A DNA stretch of 64,000 nt from Microbacterium sp. No. 7. Lineage in GTDB: Bacteria; Actinomycetota; Actinomycetes; Actinomycetales; Microbacteriaceae. The translations under genes and the position numbers were made by a program. Location: the NCBI RefSeq assembly GCF_001314225.1, contig NZ_CP012697.1:496001-560000 (forward strand). Direction: 5' to 3'. Shown in pieces: positions 60,401 to 64,000 of this stretch. The notes beneath the pieces were generated by a model. That model had not been told where the DNA came from. It was given only the letters and a program-made list of their open reading frames with translations, and made no database searches. Within the stretch, counting starts at the first letter, position 1; every line of letters starts with the position of its first letter.

Positions 60401-61275
60401 CCCTCGCCCGCCTTCATCTGCGCGATCTGCTCGTCGACGCTGACGAACTCGGGCATCCGCAGGCCGCGGCGCAGCCAGTTGCCGCCGTCGACGACGAGCG
60501 TGTGCCCCGTGACGTAGCGCAGGTAGGGGCTGCACAGCAGCGCGGCGGCCCAGCCGAGCTCGCGCACCTCGCCGGTGCGGCCCGCGGGGATGCGCCCGCC
60601 CTCCGCGGCGTACCCGTCGGGTCGGGCGCTGCGCATGGCGGAGACGTGGTCGGAGTGCGGGAACAGGCCGGGTGCGATCGCGTTGACCTGGATGCCCCAC
60701 GGCGCCCATTCGACGGCGAGGGACTGCGTGAGGTTGACGACGCCGGCCTTCGCGGCGGCCGAGGCCGCCGTGCCGGGGCCGCCGGTCCAGGCGTAGGTGG
60801 CCGCGATGCTCACGATCGAGCCGTCCTGCTCCCTGTCGATGAGGCGCCGCGCGAACTCGCGCGAGCAGAAGTACGTGCCGTCGAGCACGATCGACGTCAC
60901 GGCGCGCCAGCCGCCGGGCGAGAGCTCGCGGGCCAGCGCCGGGAAGTTGCCGGCGGCGTTGTTCACGAGCACCGAGACGGTGCCGAGCTCGGCCTCGACG
61001 GCGTCGAAGGCCGCGGCGATCGCATCGGGCTCGCGCACGTCGACCTCGATCCCGAGGGCGCGCCCGCCCGCCTCCTCGACGGCGCGCACGCCGGCCGCGC
61101 GGTGGCCGGGGTCGCGGCCGGCGACCGCGACGGCGGCGCCCAGGCGGCCGAACTCGGTGGCGATCGCCTTGCCGATCCCCGTTCCGCCGCCCGTGACGAG
61201 CACCGTCCTCCCGTCGAAGGAGCCCGGTGGCAGAGGGGTGGCGCCCAGGGGCGGGGGAGCGGCGAGCCCGGTCAT
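60397..61275 (-). CDS. SDR, 2,4-dienoyl-CoA reductase type
   Basis: A 292-residue SDR: TGGGTGIGKAIATEF at 28-42, NNAAGNFPAL near 105, and the DECR active site Tyr161, Ser172, Lys176 (in AATYAWTGGPGTAASAAAK). RLGAAVAVAGRDP and the C-terminal YVTGHTLVVDGGNWLRRGL agree with the paralogues at 46.7 and 47.4 kb. Likely an NADPH-dependent enoyl/dienoyl-CoA reductase. It is first in the leftward operon and diverges from the P450 gene. Confidence 0.87.
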   Translation of the reverse strand: MTGLAAPPPLGATPLPPGSFDGRTVLVTGGGTGIGKAIATEFGRLGAAVAVAGRDPGHRAAGVRAVEEAGGRALGIEVDVREPDAIAAAFDAVEAELGTVSVLVNNAAGNFPALARELSPGGWRAVTSIVLDGTYFCSREFARRLIDREQDGSIVSIAATYAWTGGPGTAASAAAKAGVVNLTQSLAVEWAPWGIQVNAIAPGLFPHSDHVSAMRSARPDGYAAEGGRIPAGRTGEVRELGWAAALLCSPYLRYVTGHTLVVDGGNWLRRGLRMPEFVSVDEQIAQMKAGEG

Positions 61276-61297
61276 GATCGTCCTCGTTCCATCCGTG

Positions 61298-61319
61298 GCA
61301 CAATATGTAACTAATATAG
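61298..61319. promoter_or_regulatory. AT-rich divergent promoter motif, copy 2 (P450/SDR)
   Basis: GCACAATATGTAACTAATATAG lies midway between the P450 and DECR-type SDR genes and shares GCACAAT...ATRTAACTA with the promoter at 39.0 kb. A TAATAT -10 (61312-61317) fits the P450 direction. An outer ATATG...CATAT pair gives partial symmetry. Confidence 0.5.
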
Positions 61320-61372
61320 CCATATCGCCACATCGAATCGCGTGGCGGAACGAGGACGGTGAGGAGGCAGCG

Positions 61373-62638
61373 GTGTCTGAGAACGGTGACGACGAGAGCG
61401 CGGTGGCGCGGATCGAGCAGGATCTCGGGAAGCTCTACGCGCTTGACCCCGGGCTGCTCGCCGACCCCTATCCGCTGTACCGGCGGATGCGCGAGCACGC
61501 TCCCGTGCTGCGCGTGGGGCCCATGGTGTCGGTCTCGCGCTACGACGACATCAAGAACGTGCTCCGCGACACCGAGACCTTCACCTCGCAGCGTGCGCAG
61601 GGCTCGCAGGTCGAGGCTCGGCTCGCCACGCTGCAGGGCGAGCAGATCCCGAAGTACCGGCGCATCCTCGAGCACGACTCGCGCCAGCTGCCGCTCATGG
61701 ACGACCCCGCGCACGCACGGCTGCGCCGGTTCGTGGCGGAGACGTTCTCGGCCAAGCGCATCGCCGAGCTGCGCGAGACGATCTTCGACTTCGCGTACGA
61801 GCTGCTCGACGAGATCGACGCACGCGGCGACGACGAGTTCGACCTCATCGGCGACTACTCGTTCTATGTGCCGTTCCGCGCGATCTGCCACATCCTCAAC
61901 GTGCCCCGCGAGGATGCCCCGCGGCTGCGCGCGTGGGGGGCGACGATCACGCAGGGCATCAGCTCGGCGTACGCCAACACCGACGAGGCCTACGACGCGC
62001 TCGTCTCGTTCTCGGAGTACGTGCAGCAGCTGATCGACCACGCCCGCGCGCACCCGGGCGGCACCGACCTCATCTCGGAGCTTGTGAACGCGCAGGACGA
62101 CGACGGCGTCTACCTGACCGACACCGAGCTCGTGGCGATCTTCGTCCAGATGCTCGTGAGCGGCAACACGAACACGCTCATCGCCAACGCCCTCGTCGCC
62201 CTGGAGGAGTATCCCGAGCAGCGCCAGGCGCTGCTCGAGGACCCGACGCTCATCCGTCCCGCCATCGAGGAGTTCATCCGCTACCGCTCCTCGATCCAGG
62301 CGATCCACCGCGTCGCGACGACCGACACCGAGATCGCCGGCTTCCCCGTGCGCGAGAACGAGACGGTGCGCCTGCTGCTCGCCTCGGGCAACCACGACTC
62401 GGACAAGTTCGAGAACGGCGAGGTCATGGACATCCGCCGCAAGAACGCGCGCCAGCACATCGGCATCGGGTTCGGCGTGCACACGTGCCTCGGTCAGTGG
62501 CTCTTCCGGCTCGACGCCGAGGCGGCGCTCGCCGCGCTCTTCGAGCGGCACCCTGACGTCCGCATCTCGGGCGAGGTCGTCAACCGCGCCACGTTCGTGC
62601 AATGGGGCCCCGAGCGGCTCCTCGTCTCGACGAGGTGA
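61373..62638 (+). CDS. Cytochrome P450, class I, with an unusual I-helix
   Basis: A 421-residue bacterial P450. The heme loop IGFGVHTCLGQW (Cys372), ExxR at Glu300-Arg303 (EEFIRY) and the DPLLADPYPLYRRMREHAPV start are all standard. The oxygen-activating I-helix motif AGx(D/E)TT reads SGNTNT (263-268), so the conserved Thr is Asn and the acid is missing. P450cin, which hydroxylates cineole, also has Asn at that position. GTG start with GAGGAGG upstream. The ferredoxin and reductase genes follow directly, making a complete three-part hydroxylase for a terpenoid-like substrate. Confidence 0.92.
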   Translation: MSENGDDESAVARIEQDLGKLYALDPGLLADPYPLYRRMREHAPVLRVGPMVSVSRYDDIKNVLRDTETFTSQRAQGSQVEARLATLQGEQIPKYRRILEHDSRQLPLMDDPAHARLRRFVAETFSAKRIAELRETIFDFAYELLDEIDARGDDEFDLIGDYSFYVPFRAICHILNVPREDAPRLRAWGATITQGISSAYANTDEAYDALVSFSEYVQQLIDHARAHPGGTDLISELVNAQDDDGVYLTDTELVAIFVQMLVSGNTNTLIANALVALEEYPEQRQALLEDPTLIRPAIEEFIRYRSSIQAIHRVATTDTEIAGFPVRENETVRLLLASGNHDSDKFENGEVMDIRRKNARQHIGIGFGVHTCLGQWLFRLDAEAALAALFERHPDVRISGEVVNRATFVQWGPERLLVSTR

Positions 62639-62684
62639 GCGGCCGGGAGATGAGTGGTCGTCGAGCGAACGAGGGAGCCGAACA

Positions 62685-63008
62685 GTGCCACGCGTGACAT
62701 ACATCCAGCCCGACGGCGCGTCGTCGGAGGTCGAGGCCTCCCGCGGGGACAGCGTGATGTCCGCGGCGATCGCCGCCGGCGTCCCGGGCATCGTCGCCGA
62801 CTGCCGCGGCGGCCTCACGTGCGCGACGTGCCACGTCTTCGTCGACGAGGAGTGGCTCGAGCGCGTAGGCGAGAAGGAGCCCGAGGAGGAGGAGATGCTC
62901 GAGCTCACGGCCGTGCCGGCCACGGAGTGCAGCCGCCTCTCGTGCCAGATCGTGCTCGTCGACGAGCTCGACGGGCTCGTGGTCACGGTGCCGGAGGAGC
63001 AGGAATGA
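62685..63008 (+). CDS. [2Fe-2S] ferredoxin, adrenodoxin/putidaredoxin type
   Basis: A 107-residue electron carrier. Cluster ligands are Cys40, Cys46, Cys49 and Cys87, spaced C-x5-C-x2-C-x37-C as in adrenodoxin and putidaredoxin (DCRGGLTCATCHVF). The acidic run EKEPEEEEM near 63-71 is the usual docking face for P450 and reductase. GTG start with GAGGGAG upstream, 46 bases after the P450 gene. It passes electrons from the reductase encoded next to the P450. Confidence 0.95.
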   Translation: MPRVTYIQPDGASSEVEASRGDSVMSAAIAAGVPGIVADCRGGLTCATCHVFVDEEWLERVGEKEPEEEEMLELTAVPATECSRLSCQIVLVDELDGLVVTVPEEQE

Positions 63009-64000
63009 GCGAGCGACACGCCGACGTGCTGATCGTCGGGGCCGGCCAGGCGGGCCTGGAGTGCGCCGCGGCGCTGCGGATGGCGAAGTTCGCCGGCACC
63101 ATCGAGATCGTGGGCCGCGAGCGGCACCTGCCCTACTCGCGCCCGCCCCTGTCGAAGGACTACCTGCTGGGCAAGAGCACCGAGGAGAACCTGCTGCTGC
63201 GCCCGCCTGCGTTCTTCGAGAGCAACGGCATCGCGCTCGAGCTCGGCCGCGAGATCGTCTCGATCGACCCCGGGGCGCACGAGGCCGTGCTCGACGACGG
63301 CTCGGTGCGGCGATACGGCTCGCTCGTGCTCGCGACCGGCGGCCGCCCGCGGCGGCTCGGCCGAGACGACGTCGACGCCGCCCCGAACGTCCACTACATC
63401 CGCACGATCGCCGACATCGACCGGCTGCGTCCCGACATCCGCGGCGACGCGCGCATGGTCGTCATCGGCGGGGGCTACATCGGCCTCGAGACGGCGTCGG
63501 TCGCGCGTCGCAGCGGCATGCACGTGACCATCGTGGAGATGGCGCCACGTCTGCTCGCGCGCGTCGCCGGCCCCGAGCTGTCGGACTTCTTCCTGCGGCT
63601 GCACCGCGCGGAGGGCGTGGAGGTGCGGCTCGACACGCGCATCGACGACGTCGAGCTCGACGGCGACGGCCGCGTCGTAGCCGTGCACGTCGAGGGCGGC
63701 GGGCGCATCGACGCCGACGTGCTCGTCGTCGGCATCGGCCTCGTGCCCGAGACCGAGATCGCCGAGACGGCCGGCCTGCGCGTCGACAACGGCGTCGTCG
63801 TCGACGCGCTCTGCCGCACGTCGGCCGCCGACGTCTTCGCGATCGGCGACATCTCCCGCCAGCCCGACCCGCAGTCCGACGGCACGCGACGGCTCGAGTC
63901 GGTGCCCAACGCCGCCGAGCAGGCACGCACCGTCGCCGGCGTCATCGTCGGCAGCCCCAGGCCGAACGACGCGATCCCGTGGTTCTGGTCGGACCAGTAC
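63005..64000 (+). CDS. Ferredoxin reductase (putidaredoxin-reductase type), 3' end outside the window
   Basis: 332 of roughly 400 residues are present. FAD motif VLIVGAGQAGLECAAAL at 8-24, PYSRPPLSKDYLLG at 43-56, ATGGRPRRLG near 112, NAD motif VVIGGGYIGLETASVARRSG near 152-171, and the second FAD motif DVFAIGDISRQP near 277. This is the FAD/NADH oxidoreductase of class I P450 systems. It starts in an ATGA overlap with the ferredoxin gene and is still open at the right edge with the family's FWSDQY motif. Confidence 0.95.
   Translation, partial: MSERHADVLIVGAGQAGLECAAALRMAKFAGTIEIVGRERHLPYSRPPLSKDYLLGKSTEENLLLRPPAFFESNGIALELGREIVSIDPGAHEAVLDDGSVRRYGSLVLATGGRPRRLGRDDVDAAPNVHYIRTIADIDRLRPDIRGDARMVVIGGGYIGLETASVARRSGMHVTIVEMAPRLLARVAGPELSDFFLRLHRAEGVEVRLDTRIDDVELDGDGRVVAVHVEGGGRIDADVLVVGIGLVPETEIAETAGLRVDNGVVVDALCRTSAADVFAIGDISRQPDPQSDGTRRLESVPNAAEQARTVAGVIVGSPRPNDAIPWFWSDQY

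Noticed and set aside
59660..63688. A 1342-codon open frame on the minus strand
   Set aside because: It includes the true crotonase gene at its end, but its long upstream part is the antisense of the P450-ferredoxin-reductase genes and has the biased Val/Asp/Arg/Leu composition of G+C-driven shadow frames. The gene starts at 60400.

Overview
The window is about 72% G+C with the codon habits of a Microbacteriaceae-type actinobacterium. Most likely it is Microbacterium or a close relative: gatgcc/gcatcc codon pairs are frequent, GTG starts and ATGA overlaps are common, and G+C-rich intergenic hairpins lack U-tracts. The genus is an inference from style and gene content, not a database match.

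Layout. (1) 1-4.3 kb is a nitrite-assimilation block: the 3' end of nirB, nirD, a siroheme synthase-type methyltransferase, HemD fused to a winged-helix DNA-binding domain, and a divergent NirC/FocA channel. (2) 4.4-6.7 kb holds an N-domain-less ClpB under an HspR-type operator (HAIR). (3) 7.2-11.05 kb is a lower-G+C IS21-type element. It has istA, istB and, inside its imperfect terminal repeats, an auxiliary tryptophanyl-tRNA synthetase gene preceded by a complete Trp attenuator with a Trp-Trp-Trp leader peptide. (4) 11-19 kb is ordinary chromosome: membrane proteins, an FMN reductase, ProC, a nitroreductase, an RraA-like protein and a three-gene metal/cofactor ABC importer of the type annotated as F420-0 uptake. 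Several families of long intergenic palindromes lie between these genes. (5) 19.2-64 kb (open at the right edge) is one large catabolic island.

The island holds two orphan TRAP-type binding lipoproteins, an orphan iron-type binding lipoprotein, an MFS exporter with an added beta-sandwich tail, four LLM-class (probably F420-dependent) oxidoreductases, two Baeyer-Villiger-type flavin monooxygenases and an FAD hydroxylase-like protein. It also holds a class I P450 with its own [2Fe-2S] ferredoxin and reductase, a phthalate-dioxygenase-reductase-type protein without an oxygenase, an epoxide hydrolase, a lactonase/esterase-like hydrolase and a cyclase-family hydrolase. CoA chemistry is covered by a CoA ligase, a thiolase, four crotonase-fold proteins, many SDRs (three of the 2,4-dienoyl-CoA reductase type, one of them catalytically dead) and three APH-fold kinases. 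This fits breakdown of an alicyclic or terpenoid-like compound: hydroxylation, oxidation to a ketone, lactone formation, ring opening, CoA activation and beta-oxidation-like shortening. The substrate cannot be read from the sequence. The kinases may activate hydroxyacyl-CoA intermediates, as LvaA does in levulinate catabolism.

Regulation. One EthR-like TetR gene is present. The same 18-bp near-palindrome lies in two divergent promoter regions on either side of it, and two further AT-rich motifs each recur at two island promoters. Genes are packed in short divergent operons with ATGA overlaps, and strong symmetric hairpins separate several of the convergent pairs. No tRNA, rRNA or CRISPR array was seen.
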